Below the pieces are notes generated by a model. The model made no database searches and was not told the origin of the DNA. It saw only the letters and a program-made list of their open reading frames with translations. Source: Cotesia glomerata (taxonomy: Eukaryota; Arthropoda; Insecta; Hymenoptera; Braconidae). From it: a stretch of 64,000 nt of DNA. Location of the stretch: the NCBI RefSeq assembly GCF_020080835.1, contig NC_058166.1, positions 16,641,043-16,705,042 of the forward strand. The letters run 5' to 3'. A program made the translations under genes and the position numbers. How positions within the stretch are numbered: position 1 is the stretch's first letter; each line of letters begins with the position of its first letter. Below are positions 1 through 11,745 of the stretch, in pieces.

Positions 1-568
1 CATATATAAATATATGAAAAATTGATGTGGCTACTCAAATGAAAGGTCTTGATGAGTGTAACTCCAGGATGAGCTTATATCATTAAAAATATCATCAGTG
101 AACAAAATACAACCCCATTGCTTTATTATTCACATTTTTTGAGATATAAGCTCATCCTGATGATGCACTCATTAAGAGCTTTCATTTGAGTACCCACATG
201 CATTTTGATATATTTTTCATACATAAATATATATTATATATATCAATATATGAAAAATTGATGTGGGTACTCAAATGAAAGGTCTTGATGAATGTAACTC
301 CAGGATGAGCTTATATCTTAAAAAATGTCAATATTTCACAAGATACAAGGTCATTTCTCAATTATGTATCTAGAGATAGGGCATTTTCAAATGCAGCCTA
401 AATACTTATCATCATAAATTGAATATTGATGAGAATGATATAAAACCTTGAAAAGGTACAACTCCAGATCAAGACTTTTTCAACAATACCAAATTTAACT
501 ATAAAAACCTATTTTATCATATAAATACACTGGCCACAAAATTTTGCTTATTCTTTCAATAATATAGA
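1..568 (-). mobile_element. Hel-A non-autonomous Helitron, cut by window start
   Basis: This is the 5' part of a Hel-A Helitron on the minus strand. Its 5' terminus is the reverse complement of TCTATATTATT, ending at 568 and followed by T as expected for A^T insertion. It carries one full palindromic module (about 136-330) and half of another at the window edge. The 3' hairpin and CTAG end lie outside the window. The module arms pair around an AT-rich centre near 220-250. No coding capacity is visible, so it would have to be mobilised in trans. Confidence 0.8.
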
Positions 569-579
569 TTACTTCGTTT

Positions 580-776
580 AATTGGGTATTTGCATGATTT
601 TTGTAGCTCGTAACTTTTGATATTTTTAAATTCTACATAATTTTTAGAAATTTTTGAAAAAAAAATATTTTGTTTTTGTTGATAAATATTTAAATTATTT
701 AATAAATAAAAAAAAGCCGATAGTGTTTAAAAATATCAAAACTTACGAGCTACAAAAATCATGCAAATACTCAATT
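580..776. repeat. Foldback element with arms of about 50 bp
   Basis: The left arm (AATTGGGTATTTGCATGATT onward) is nearly the exact reverse complement of the right arm ending near 776. Each arm contains a match to GTAGCTCGTAA. The spacer is A/T-rich. It looks like a small hairpin MITE directly next to the Hel-A end. I see no clear target duplication. Confidence 0.65.
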
Positions 777-2060
777 CATTAAAAAAATTATTCTAATTTT
801 AAAATTCTAAAGAGTATTATTTTGAAAAAAATTTTCCGATTTTTTAAGTAAATTTTCCCGCCTATTTCAGATTTCAATAACAGTGGAAAATTTTTCTATC
901 ATATTTTTCGAACAATAACCTTCAAGAATCGCATTGAATTAAATAAAACAAATAAATCATAATTTATAATAAAAATAAATCGGTGCTATTTGTTATTTGC
1001 TCACTGGAAAATTTCAGTGGTCAAAACCTCCAACGAATTCCACTCTAATATTAGGGGTATCGACCGCGGGATCAACTGGGGATGTTTGTCATGGTTACTT
1101 TTGACGGTTCTTATGTTCTAGCTAACGTACCGTAAAATTTGAGGCAGTAAATTCCCTTCTTGTAGTTAATTTGATAGATTTGTTTCTATGTATCGTGAAA
1201 GACAAATGGCCGTAATCTATAAAACTAATAATAATAATAATAATAATAATAATGCCATAAATTATAGCAGAAAATGTTATAATTATTGAGATTAAAAACT
1301 CAATTTGTTATAAAAACTTTGTGTCTTGCATAAAAATACGATAAAATATTACAAAACACTACTTACAATAAAATATAAAATTTATTCTTCAAATCCCTCC
1401 GAACGTCTGTGCATCGCACATTTATCATCGAGAAACGCGAAGGAATATGACACGGTAAAAGGATAAGAATATAGACTCAAAGGATTTCGTAATCCATTTT
1501 TACGCTTTTTCTTACTTTTATTTTCCGATATTTTTTTTTAAGTTTTTAATCTAAGTACTAAAAGTAGTCGGGAAAAATCATAAAACTGTCTTACAGTTAA
1601 CTAATTGACTTTCTACCACACGGACATTTTCTCCCTTTCTTTCAATTTATATATATAGATAAATAGTTTTACTTTTTTTCCCTTCATTTTCTATCTCGTT
1701 ATCTCGCAATTGAACAATTTGCCATGAATAAAGAATTCATTAGGGCGTGTCTAAGTCAATTGTGTTCTCGATTCTGCGTTTAATGCATATTTTATGAGAG
1801 TTAGTTTACTTTGAACTTTTAATTTTTTTAATTAACAATAATAATAATTTAATTATTAGCTATATTCTTAAAAGAAAAATTAATTTGAGCATTCTTATAT
1901 TTAATGAAATTTCTAATAAATGTAAAACCCAAATTACCTCAATTTTATTTAAAAAATCCGACTATTATCAAATGCGCTTGAACTTAATTATTAACCGTTG
2001 AAATTTATACTGTATTAGAACCTAATTTGGGTTTTATATAAATTAGCAACTAAATATTAA
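777..2060. other. AT-rich non-coding stretch
   Basis: No gene is visible. A short (AAT)n microsatellite lies near 1229-1254. A GC-richer block at about 1015-1160 is neither a recognised repeat nor an open frame. The rest is low-complexity AT sequence. Confidence 0.6.
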
Positions 2061-2062
2061 AT

Positions 2063-2095
2063 ATCAGCAGCCTGCAGTCACAATGTGACTGTTTA
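2063..2095 (-). mobile_element. Remnant of a Hel-A 3' hairpin
   Basis: The bases GCAGCCTGCAGTCACAATG followed by TGACTG match the reverse complement of the Hel-A 3' end, with the stem GCAGTCAC/GTGACTG still recognisable. CTAG is lost and no module follows. I read it as an old decayed copy. Confidence 0.45.
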
Positions 2096-2228
2096 AAATG
2101 ATTAAATATGAATAGAAGAAATTTTAGCTTAAATTAATTATTTTTCGACATTTTAATCACAAATATAATTTGAATATTTTTTAAGTAAATTATCAATTAT
2201 TTAATAAAAAATGTGAAGAAACAATCTA

Positions 2229-2285
2229 CTTAAAGACGTTCCGAGAAAAAAGCATTTTCTTAAAATTTTTTTAAATGATAAATGG
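2229..2285. mobile_element. Terminal fragment of the TTAA-flanked element
   Basis: The segment TTAAAGACGTTCCGAG and the next 35 or so bases match the inverted right end of the element at 31329-31764, including the AAAAAGC(A/G)TTTTCTTAAAAT stretch. The opposite end was not found, so this is a solo end or a decayed copy. Confidence 0.5.
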
Positions 2286-2289
2286 ATCA

Positions 2290-3340
2290 TAAATACTATT
2301 TCAAACCGTAATATTGGATATGTAAATATCAATGTAAATGTCAACAAAGTTAAAATTTCACCCCAAAGATCGAATTACTATTTGAAACATCACAAATTAA
2401 CAATAATTAAATACAATAAGCTGAGGCTGGGGCTATAAATAATTTAGTTGAATTTAAAAATGCTTTAATCATTTTTTTCAACGTGATAACTAATAATTGC
2501 AATTTTTTATTTTAATCTCATTTCAAATATTATTTTCTATGTTGAATTATGACTTTAAATTATTTCTTTGTATTAAGAACATATAGAACAGTCTGATATC
2601 GGTGATTCAGTCTGAACTACTGTCAATATTTAATAATTCTGACTTATAAGTAATCTAAACTAAAATAAAGAATAGCCAAAAAATTAAATCAATCTCAAAG
2701 ATTATATTGGTTGTACTTATTAGTAATTTCTGTACAGTAAAGTTTATTTAGTTGAATATGTAATGGGTCCTGAGATTAGGCAGTTTTATGCGCGAACACT
2801 ACCTATTTATTTATCATTTAATTATTTTTTTTTTTTTTTTAAATGATTAAATTTAAAACTAAAAGAATCACGAAGGACTATTATTTACGTACTCTTTCCA
2901 AGTTTAATGATTTTTTATTTAATAATTACTTGGTTAAAAAGCGTCGTAACAGTATTTTGTTAAAAATTTAAATATTCATTTGTCTTACATGTTTTTAAAT
3001 GATCTATCTTTATTTCAATAAAATTTTAAATTTAATTTAATTGTAAACCTTTAATTAATTAATTAAGTAATTTTGCACTGAGTTATATTATATAAAAATG
3101 TCAAATAAAATTTTTTATCTAACTATTTATCTTTTTTAATTTATTATTTTCTGTGCTAACTACAAATGATTAATTTTTCATTAATTCAGTGATTTTAAAA
3201 ATAATTCATCTAAAAAAGACACAGTGATCTATAAAAACATTTAATTAATTATTTATTCCGCATAAAAATGCACCAATGTTCAATTTCTTATAAAAATAAA
3301 AAATTAAGTGAGAGAATATTTAAAATGTAAATTACAAAAA
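2290..3340. other. AT-rich non-coding stretch
   Basis: I find nothing here beyond AT-rich sequence and short homopolymers (a T run at 2826-2840). No open frame, hairpin or repeat family member was recognised. Confidence 0.55.
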
Positions 3341-3910
3341 GAGTGAGTAAAAAAGAATAAGTTTTGGAAGCTCTCAGCATTATCACCCACTCTCACGTCG
3401 ATAGTAAAAGCTCAAGTGTTCTACGAGTTGTACGAAAAAGTAATTAAACCCCAGTGAGTCCTCACCTTCTCCATAATTGTCAGCCCTCAAACAAAACGCC
3501 ACTGAAATCAAATCCAATCATAAACAGGGCATTAATCCAAATCCCCCAGAAATTTATCGAATAATACCCAATTAAACCGGCCCTCATTGTTCCCAGCTAT
3601 AAAGCCGAATAATTATAATATTATTATATAAAGAGGAATCTCTTCTAGAGGCACTCGTTGATGATACCGCACAGAAGTATGCAGGCGGCGTTAAACTCGC
3701 AACGGCGGGATAAGTTCGCGACAAGGGTTTACGAGCTTTAGGCGTCGACGACCCTCGTGGCCTCTTCTACATCCTCTATCACATCCTCTTGAAGCCCTTC
3801 CCAATCACACCAGCCCCTTAATCACGACTCAGATCACACTGGAGATCACTCTTAAGCTCAAGTTACCTCGACTACAGAATTTACAGCTCCCGCTAAAATA
3901 ATACGCGACA
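3340..3910. other. GC-richer unique islet, possibly regulatory
   Basis: Base composition rises sharply compared with the flanks, with many CpG steps at 3660-3760. It does not match any repeat in the window and has no open frame of useful length. It lies about 250-800 bp downstream of the candidate first exon at 4128-4179, so it would be in that gene's first intron. An intronic regulatory element is plausible but unproven. Confidence 0.3.
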
Positions 3911-4127
3911 TATTCCGCACACTTATAGAGAAAAAAAAAAAAAAAAAAATTCTTAAACCATTCAAACTTTTCGCTTTAAAACTTTTATGATTTAATTATT
4001 TCTATCAATGCGCTTCTTTCTATCCACTAGAATCCGATCTCAGTATAATCGTCGAAAAACTTTCAAAGTTATTTAAACGGAAAAACGTATTATAGGTAAA
4101 AAAAAAAAATTGTCTAAACAAACTTAC

Positions 4128-4179
4128 CGGCGATCAAGAGCAGCAGATAAGTAATTGCTTGTTGAACTTTTTTATCCAT
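4128..4179 (-). CDS. Candidate first coding exon with signal peptide
   Basis: On the minus strand an ATG in a good context (G at -3, G at +4) opens a 52-nt exon encoding MDKKVQQAITYLLLLIA plus one base. It is followed immediately by a consensus donor GTAAGT at 4127-4122. The peptide has a short charged start and then a hydrophobic run (AITYLLLLIA), like a signal peptide. The phase-1 intron right after it is common in genes for secreted or cell-surface proteins. No polypyrimidine tract lies upstream, so it is more likely a first exon than an internal one. The rest of the gene would lie to the left, beyond a long repeat-filled intron and probably outside the window. The family cannot be named from 17 residues, and a chance match is possible. 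Confidence 0.45.
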
Positions 4180-4349
4180 TGCACTTGAATTGAAGTTTTC
4201 TTTTTATACATTTAAATAAATTCCATCACAATGATTTCACTTGAGCACGTTTTTTTTTTTTTAATAAATATTTTTTCACGAATTTTTTTTTATAGAAAAA
4301 AAATTACTACAACTGTATAAAAAATAATTTTTAAATAAAAAATAAATGT

Positions 4350-4860
4350 GAAAAAAAACTCCGAGTCATTGTAATATTTTCCGAGGAAAAACCGGGAACA
4401 ATATTCGCGGAACAATCGGTCCTGTGTAAGTTAAACAAACGCGACGATTTCTGACTTGCGACTGATGTAGGGGATGCTGCATCGGGGAACGTTTGCGCCG
4501 GCTTAACGCGCCCGCGCATACCAGAATTTTCGCGCATGTAGTTCTCCCCTAGTCATCCCTTAGTTGGCCCTCTTTCGTCTCTTTCTTTCAGTTATCCCTG
4601 TACCAGTTTTAGGGATAAATGAAGAAACCCCGGAAAAGCGAGACGGAAAATTAGAGACTCTTATGCCACCCTTATTACTGTTTTTTCTTGGCCGCTTACA
4701 CCCTCTCCCTCCTTTTTCCTCTGATCTTCGTACTATAAGGGGTACATCGCGTCAGTTTCTTCGGCGGTGTATCTCAAACACTAAAGAGTTTCTCGGGGAG
4801 GGAATTCAATAGAATTCTTGCAAACGAGCGAAGAAAGAGACTGATTGTACTCTTCACCGG
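4350..4860 (-). promoter_or_regulatory. CpG-rich region upstream of the candidate signal-peptide exon
   Basis: Going upstream of the exon on the minus strand, the sequence becomes GC- and CpG-rich (around 4430-4540, with GCGCGGGCGCG near 4505) in a very AT-rich setting. It is unique in the window. The position fits a promoter and 5' untranslated region, but no TATA box or initiator could be assigned with confidence. The small frames on both strands look incidental. Confidence 0.3.
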
Positions 4861-5299
4861 CAATTTATATGTTAACTCAGATGGATTCGCTGAAAGTCAT
4901 GCATATTATTTACTTTATTTACTTTATTCTTCGAGAAACTGCCCGGGTAATATGCTAATTTTTTAGTTATGGGTTAATGGTGGTGGCGACATTGATGCTT
5001 TTACACTTTTTGGAAATTTTATTCATATTTTAGAGGCATAGGTTGTGATTAACCTCTCTTTGATGATAGAGATTTTGAGAATTTTTCAATATTGCAATTA
5101 ATGTACCCGGTTGGAATTAAAAATTTATTAATTTCGCGATTCATTTTTTAGTAAATGTTAATATGAAATCTGATGAACTTTTGTATGAAAATTGATTTGG
5201 TAGCATTATATTAGTAGAGAAAAAATTTATTAATACAGATTTTTTATCTCAAGTTCAGTATTTTGTAATCTGATGTGAAAAAGTTTTCTGATATGACAA
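4861..5299. other. AT-rich non-coding stretch
   Basis: No gene or recognised repeat is visible. It runs up to the left end of the CACTG element at 5300. Confidence 0.5.
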
Positions 5300-6410
5300 C
5301 ACTGATAAAAAAAATATCTTCATTAAAGAAAAATATTCTTGCTCCAAGAAAATTATTTTGAAAATAAATAGTTGTCTTATTTCAAGAAATAAGACTTATC
5401 TTTGATCGATACAAGTGAATTCTTTATTAAAAAAAGATTCTCTTCAATAAAGAATAATTTTATTTCATTTCAAGAATTATTGATTAGATTGTTGATTCAA
5501 GAACAAATTTTTTTATTTATTTATTTATTTCGATTTTTACTTGTATACCGTTCTTGGTTTTTACAAGGCTGGGTAGATGGTAGCTGTCGCATTCCGCGAG
5601 TGCGCTACCGTCCTGTGTTTTTATACTGTCCTTGTTTATTCAACGCTTTTTTGGACCCCAGCACATCCTCTTTTCACTCCTGTATTTTCACTACATAATC
5701 AACCTTATTTTTCGCACATTTGTATACTCAACTCTTTATTATTATCATCACGCGGCTGTGGACCGACTTGTGCTTTCTGTACTGTATTTACCCTATTCCT
5801 CACCTCTTTCTATCGGTTGTTGGAATAGTGGCGATGGGGAAACCACAGAGAAAACCCATGCCAGTACAGTTCGGCTACCGGAGTGACCCCCGACGGTTGG
5901 TGTTGGAACTATTCGAACAACCGTTGGGGCTCGAACCCTCGCCTCACGGCATGATGTGCGAGCGAACTAACGGGATAATGACTTAACCCGCTCGACCATC
6001 ATGCCGCTCCAAATTTTTTTATTTATAATGTTATAAGTTTATGTTAGAAAAAAGCTTTGAAACAAAAAAGTTTGTATTTCTCTATAGGCGGAAAAATATT
6101 TATTAATACAGAGAATAGCAAAAATACAAAAATTTATATGCTTAAAACAAGTAAAATAATATCTTAATTTAATTCAAGAATTGCGCTATACTTGGAATAA
6201 GACGGTAATATCTTGAACCAATGTTACCGTCTATCTTAATCCAAGAGAGAGAAATTCTTGGGCGAAGTTGTGTATATCTTATTTTAAAACATCCAAATTT
6301 CTTGATTCGAGAATCAATTTCTTAAGTTAAGAGAATTGAATTACTTAAAACAAGAATGGCATTTTAAAGAAAATGTTTTTCTTGAATTAAGTCTTTTTTT
6401 TTTATCAGTG
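5300..6410. mobile_element. CACTGATAAAA inverted-repeat element interrupted by a SINE
   Basis: The left end CACTGATAAAAAAAATA and the right end TTTTTTTTTATCAGTG form terminal inverted repeats. Both are flanked by AA, a possible 2-bp duplication. The body has motifs such as TTCAAGAA and AGAATAA shared with the B family and with the element at 45913. Excluding the nested SINE it is about 600 bp. There is no transposase frame, so it is a non-autonomous element. Its end structure matches the other CACTG/CACAG/CACGG elements here. Confidence 0.65.
5521..6010 (-). mobile_element. tRNA-derived SINE (family 1), full length
   Basis: On the minus strand the head contains an A box (TGGTCGAGCGGG, near 5986-5997) and a B box (GGGTTCGAGCCC, 5928-5939). 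This is the split RNA polymerase III promoter of a tRNA, of type II (Ser/Leu-like) spacing. A tRNA-unrelated body follows, then a 3' tail of AAAT repeats at 5521-5530. A perfect target duplication AAATTTTTTTATTTAT lies at 5505-5520 and 6011-6026. This shows insertion by target-primed reverse transcription into the CACTG element around it. At about 490 bp it is long for a SINE. It must rely on an unseen LINE partner. Confidence 0.85.
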
Positions 6411-8016
6411 AATATATAGACTTGTCAGGTCATGTCAAAAAATTTAATATGTACTGATAAGACAATCATACTAAATTTGAAGTAAGAATAAGTATAGAAT
6501 GTTAAATGAATTTTGAAAATGTAAGTCCTTCTTTTTGGCTTATGGAGCTAATGTATGGTACTTTTAAGGCTGAATTATGAATCATGAATTAAATAGATTA
6601 ATTATTAATATTTCATGGACTTAATTATTTTGCTTTCGAGCGAGAGATTTAAAACAAACTCCCAACATACTTGATACTTTTGTTTTCAAACATATTCATA
6701 AAATATTTTCGCCTTCATCTGACCACATTTATTATGAGTTATGTGTTTAAAATCCACCAAAATTTTTTTAACTATTATTAATAATATAAAACATACTTGT
6801 TATTAATTCACACTTTTTTTTTTTAAATTTATTCCTCTGCAGACAAATACATATGTTAAGGAATAATTTAATTATTATTAATTCGTAAAAATTTTTTTAC
6901 GCTTAAGAATTTTATTTTTAATGACTAAAATCCTCGCAATTTCTATTAGGAGTCAAATTTTATAAAAACTGTTTTAATAATCTCTAGGTATTCGTCAAAA
7001 TATTCGCGCCAAATTTCAATTCGTAATTAAAGAGATTTAGTAATAAAATTTTGAACTGCTAGAAACATTAAATAAATATATAAATATGTATATTTACATG
7101 TACAGAGACATAAATAACTCAAAAGTGATTCTAATTACACATTCGAGTGTTAGAAAGGTAATTCATACGTCGACACTTTGCGGCGCAACTGAAGCTAAAT
7201 CAATTAAACTTTTCACCTAACTCTTGAGATAGATACACGTAGAAGTGAATTGTACGGAAACACAACCTCTATCTTAACTTATATCTGTATTGGTATATAT
7301 TTATGCATATCCGAGGATTGAATTTAGGATTTGGGATCCAACTTTGAGTTCAAAATGGCCGCTACGTCGTTCATCTTTTCAAGAAGAGGAAAACAACGCT
7401 CGTACCGTTCAACATTCAAAAACTCCTTCCACTTTCGATATCGCGACTGCTATTCCGTGACGTTTCTTTTATTTATCTCCGGTTATCTTTTTGGTTAAAT
7501 ATTTATTTAGATTTGAATTTGAATTTGTGAGCAACCGAGCGGCCATCTATCACTCATGTAAGAGATTGCGATTTAATTCAAGATACGGGATATATATTTT
7601 AAAATTCTATTAATAAAAAGGCATTTTGTGAAATAAGGTATGTTTGGATTTTATTTTTTTATTTTTTTTAAAGGTAAGTAGTGCTGGCTGGATAGTGTCG
7701 TAGAATCAGAGAGTCACTCGAGGGTATATTGCGGTAGCTGAGCAATTTCCAATTATCTCCAGCTGGGGTGGAATGTCGACGTAACGTTAGTGCAAGCTTA
7801 ACGGCTTTCCGATCTCGATTTTACCTCGTTTTCGCTTCTGTGCCACCTTGTTCTTGTTTGGGAAATATTTTTAAATTGTCTAGTCCGGTTATTAATATTG
7901 AAGATGGAATGGAATTTTCATTTCATCAATTCACTTTTTTTATAAATTCACTGATAAAAAATTAGTTTGTTCAAGTAAAATATTCCTTTTTAAAATTTAA
8001 CTTCTACGTTGAGATA
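6411..8016. other. Mostly unique AT-rich sequence with a modest GC-richer core
   Basis: No supported gene. A GC-richer part at 7320-7560 has a short open frame from an ATG at 7354 (about 48 codons, starting MAATSFIFSRRGKQRS), preceded by CAAA. It lacks any splice or homology support and is too short to call. AAAGGTAAGTAG near 7670 resembles a donor site but follows T-rich sequence without an exon. Confidence 0.4.
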
Positions 8017-9279
8017 CACGGAAAAAAGTAAACTAATAAATAATAGTCGATTTATAATAAGTAATGATCAACTGGAAAAAATTACCATTTCAAACAGTAA
8101 AATCGTGATTTTAACAATCACTTTATAATATTTATTATTTAAATGCGACAATTTGTTATTCACATGGAAGAAAATACTATTTCAAACAGTAATATTCGCT
8201 ATGTTAAAGTCGAAAATATTAAAGTATAATAATTAAGAATTTTAACTTTGATATTTATCATTTCGTACCTAAAAAATGATCGCATGATATGTAAAAAATA
8301 TAAACTACAGTTATTAAATTTCTATACAAGCAACGTCAATATTTACAAAGTAAAATGGTAAATTTTAAACACAACGCTAAAAATCAAACTATAATTATTG
8401 ATTTGCTTGGACTGGTAAAATATATATTTTAAGAGTAGAATTTTTACTGCTTCAAATGTTAAATTCTCCGAGTGTGAGACCTTCCCCTTCTCCTCATAGC
8501 ATAGATTATATATTAAAAACGGCAATTTTTACTGTTTGAAACTGTAATTTTTTAAGATGAGAGCGTCGTTATTTACTATAGTGACAACTACTAATCACAT
8601 TTTCGATATTAAATTATAAATTGTGGCTTTTCCACTTTCTACATTAAGTTTTGTAATATTTATATTTGTACCACCCCGATGTCCGCTGTACTGTTTGAAA
8701 CTAGAAAAATTAACCGGAATCCAAGTGAATTTTACAGTTTAATTTTTTCCGTGCAATAATTAAATATTTTGACTTTGATATTTATCATTTCGTACCTAAA
8801 AAATGATCGCATGATATGTAAAAAATATAAACTATAGTTACTAAATTTCTATACAAGCAACGTCAATATTTACAAAGTAAAATGATAAATTTTAAACGCA
8901 ACGCTAAAAATCAAACTATAATTATTGATTTGCTTGGACTGGTAAAATATATATCTTAAAAGTATAATTTTTACTGTTTCAAATGTTAAATTCTCCGAGT
9001 ATGAGACCTTCCCCTTCTCCTCATAGTATATACTATATATTGAAACGGCAATTTTTACTGTTTGAAACTGTAATTTTTTAAAATGAAAGAGTCGTTATTT
9101 ACTATAGAGACAGTTACTAATCACATTTTCGATATTAAATTATAAATTGTGGCTTTTACACTTTCTATATTAAGTTTTGTATTATTTACATTTGTGCCAC
9201 CCCGATGTCCGCTGTACTGTTTGAAATTATAAAAATTAACCGAAATCCGAGTGAATTTTACAGTTTACTTTTTTCCGTG
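8017..9279. repeat. CACGG-ended element with a 527-bp internal tandem duplication
   Basis: The left end is CACGGAAAAAAGTAAACT. A right end (AGTTTAATTTTTTCCGTG) occurs at 8753 and again, slightly changed, at 9279. The segment from about 8245 to 8753 is repeated with an offset of 527 bp at 8772-9279, with only scattered differences. ATA flanks both outer ends. One copy's right portion was therefore duplicated in tandem, by unequal crossover or by insertion next to its own end. No coding frame. Confidence 0.7.
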
Positions 9280-10840
9280 ATAGTTACTTTTTTGTCCAAG
9301 TCATATTATGACTTTTTAAAAATATTATGTACTTTTAAAAAGGCTACAAATTCACAAATTTTGATTTTAGAGAAAAATTTTTAAATAAATGTTTTAGATA
9401 AATAAATTTTGAATAATTTTTATATGATTAAAAATTTTCTTAAAATATCAATATTTTAGAAGATATTAAATTTCTTTTATTCTAGACATAAAACTCTCTT
9501 AAAAATAATTTTATTTTAATAATAAAAGTATTTCCCTCTGATCAAATCTTTTTTCTCGTGTAATTATTGAAGTTAAGATAATGAAAGTAATCTGAGTAGC
9601 ATTAAAAATGTAAGAAAAGTTGTCGAACCACAACTGTTTAGTAAATAATATAAATGATTTAAAAAACAGTAGCAATTGAAACTTTTCAGTATCCTTTACA
9701 AATATCTTAAAGAAAAGCGAAACTTTATTTTCCATTCAATTGAACTTTGTTTACATATTTTTGTCCGAGTTGTCAGATAAGACGTAGGAAAGAAGAATGT
9801 ATACCGTCAATAAAATTATCGGGAAAAGTAACAAAGTTTGTACAGCAGTACGATACTTAATACAATAAATGTGAAAAGAAAAACTTTTATAAATAAAATG
9901 TTAATTTTGGGTCATGCACTGGGATGTTACGTAGATCAAACTAATGTAAGAGAACAAGTGTGCATGAGACTCGGTACCGGGACACTTAAGTGGTTAGGTT
10001 ATGTAGTAGATGTGGAACGGCGAAGGGAGAAGGGAGAAGAAGGAGGAGAGATCATTAGATTAACGCTCCTTGGACTGATCTTACCCAACACGCAGAGTAG
10101 ATGAGAGCAGGTAGACTATAATCTAATAACGTAGTCTGTAGACAACAAAGTCTCTGAACAAGCCCGGCAATCTGTTCTCTTGTAGTTGTACTTTAGCTTA
10201 CAATGAGAAAATTTTAGTAGAAAAGATATTATACCTTTCTGCAATAACATTTTCCCTTATTTGCAAGTCATGAATGCTTTTAAACATTATCTATTTTCGT
10301 AAGCTTATTTTTACTTCACCCTTTTCCTTTTCCCTCTAAGTATTTTCATGAGTATGACAATGATAACTATCTCAGGACTTTGTACTGGATTCAATAGAGT
10401 ACAAACTCGTGGAAAGTTGTAAAGAACCGAGGCGACGACAGTTACGGAGAAATCTCTGTTAAGAAAAGTACCTCTACAAGACCGCAGTATATTTTCTAGG
10501 CTGCGCATAACTGTCGGGAAACGTGCGCTACTGAGAAAATAAAAAATAAACTCATAGAATAGAAGATAATCCACTTGTTTTTCTCTACTTTTTATCCTAT
10601 TTTTTCCATTATAATATTTTTATTTTTGGTAATGGATACTACTGTTACTACTGTTCGAGGATATATTGTCCTGAAATTTTTGTAAATCAGAGTGGTGGAA
10701 ATTCAACTCTCCATTTTATATGCGATAACAACAAGAGTATTGTGTTGTTACTTCTCTGATAAGTTTCGTGTAAAAATCGAAAAATTCAATTGAATTTTTC
10801 AAGTTTGAAAAATTTGGAAAATTTGTCGGATAATTCATAG
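9280..10840. other. AT-rich sequence without a supported gene
   Basis: Several short frames occur (for example 9838-10104 and the reverse frame 10311-10574), but none has splice signals, domain motifs or conservation within the window. A GC-richer patch at 9910-10150 is unique. Nothing recognisable. Confidence 0.5.
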
Positions 10841-10848
10841 AAAAATTT

Positions 10849-10956
10849 TTGAAATTGTTTTTGAGAACCTTTCAGAAAATCATTTGGAAAATCTTTCGAA
10901 AAATTACTAAGAAAATTTATTCAAATTTTCGTTTTTTTAGAAAAATTCTGGAATTA
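10849..10956 (+). repeat. Direct repeat on the left of B element copy 1
   Basis: This stretch (GAGAACCTTTCAGAAAATC, CTTTCGAAAAATTACTAAG and on) recurs at 11655-11745 on the other side of the B element. About 90-100 bp are shared, which is far longer than any target duplication. It suggests that the element inserted into one unit of a tandem repeat, or that the flank was duplicated afterwards. Confidence 0.6.
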
Positions 10957-10959
10957 GTT

Positions 10960-11649
10960 CACAGAAAGAAAAATTTCTTGACTGGAGAACAAAATTCATG
11001 GCTTAAGAAAATTTGTCGAGTGCCTGAAGGAAGACCGAAGTTGTGTTGGCCGAAGTTAAAATTTTTCGAGAAATTCTATTTTTGGTGGAAGTCATTTTTT
11101 CTTAATTCAAATTATCATAAATACTTGATACAATAAATTTTTATATTTGATCAAGATTTTTAGATACTTTAGGAAAGCAGCGCCACCTACTTCAGCTGAG
11201 AAAAAAATTTTCTCATCTGGAGAAAATTTTTCTCTTGAATATTTGATACCCATTTTATATTATTTTACCGTGCAATTATACATATTGAATGAAAAAAAAA
11301 TGATGAAATATGATTTGATCTTGCCGTTTGACATGTTAATCAATAAAAATATTAATGAAAATTTACTTCTATCTTTATATTTAATTTTTTGGAACAAGAG
11401 AAAAATTTTCTCGAGACAAGAAAATTTACTTTTATCAAGAACTAAAGTTTTTAGAGCAAGAGGCTGAATTTTCTCAAAACAAGAAAATTTTCTTGACTTA
11501 AATAAATTTTCTTGGATCAAGATACGTATTTCTTGAAGCAAGAGAATTCTGTTGGAATAAGTAAAATTTCTTGAGTCAAAAAAAATTTTTTTTTCGCTCA
11601 AGAAAATAATTAGGAAGAAAAATATTTTCTCTCAAAATTTCTTACTGTG
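10960..11649 (+). mobile_element. B-family inverted-repeat transposon, copy 1
   Basis: It starts CACAGAAAGAAAAATTTCTT and ends in TACTGTG, with TA directly after the right end. The internal body is shared with copies at 18916, 25732, 35358 and 37115. It includes the landmarks AAGCAGCGCCACCTACTTCA and repeated TTCTTG/CAAGAA motifs that make many short internal hairpins. Frames such as 11147-11467 recur in other copies only because the DNA is repeated; their stop positions shift between copies. Non-autonomous. Confidence 0.8.
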
Positions 11650-11654
11650 TACTT

Positions 11655-11745
11655 GAAATTATTTTGGAGAACCTTTCAGAAAATCTTTCGAAAAATTACT
11701 AAGAAAATTTATTTAAATTTTAATTTTTTTTTTAAATTCTTGAAT
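11655..11745 (+). repeat. Direct repeat on the right of B element copy 1
   Basis: Partner of 10849-10956. It matches from GAAATTATTTTGGAGAACC through the AAAATTTATT stretch, with a short deletion compared with the left partner. Confidence 0.6.

Noticed and set aside
7354..7497. Short frame beginning ATGGCCGCTACG
   Set aside because: About 48 codons, no donor site at the end, no hydrophobic leader or known motif. The start context alone is not enough.
11147..11467. 106-codon frame similar to 37291-37536
   Set aside because: It is part of the B transposon. Stops and frames shift between the five copies, so there is no coding constraint.
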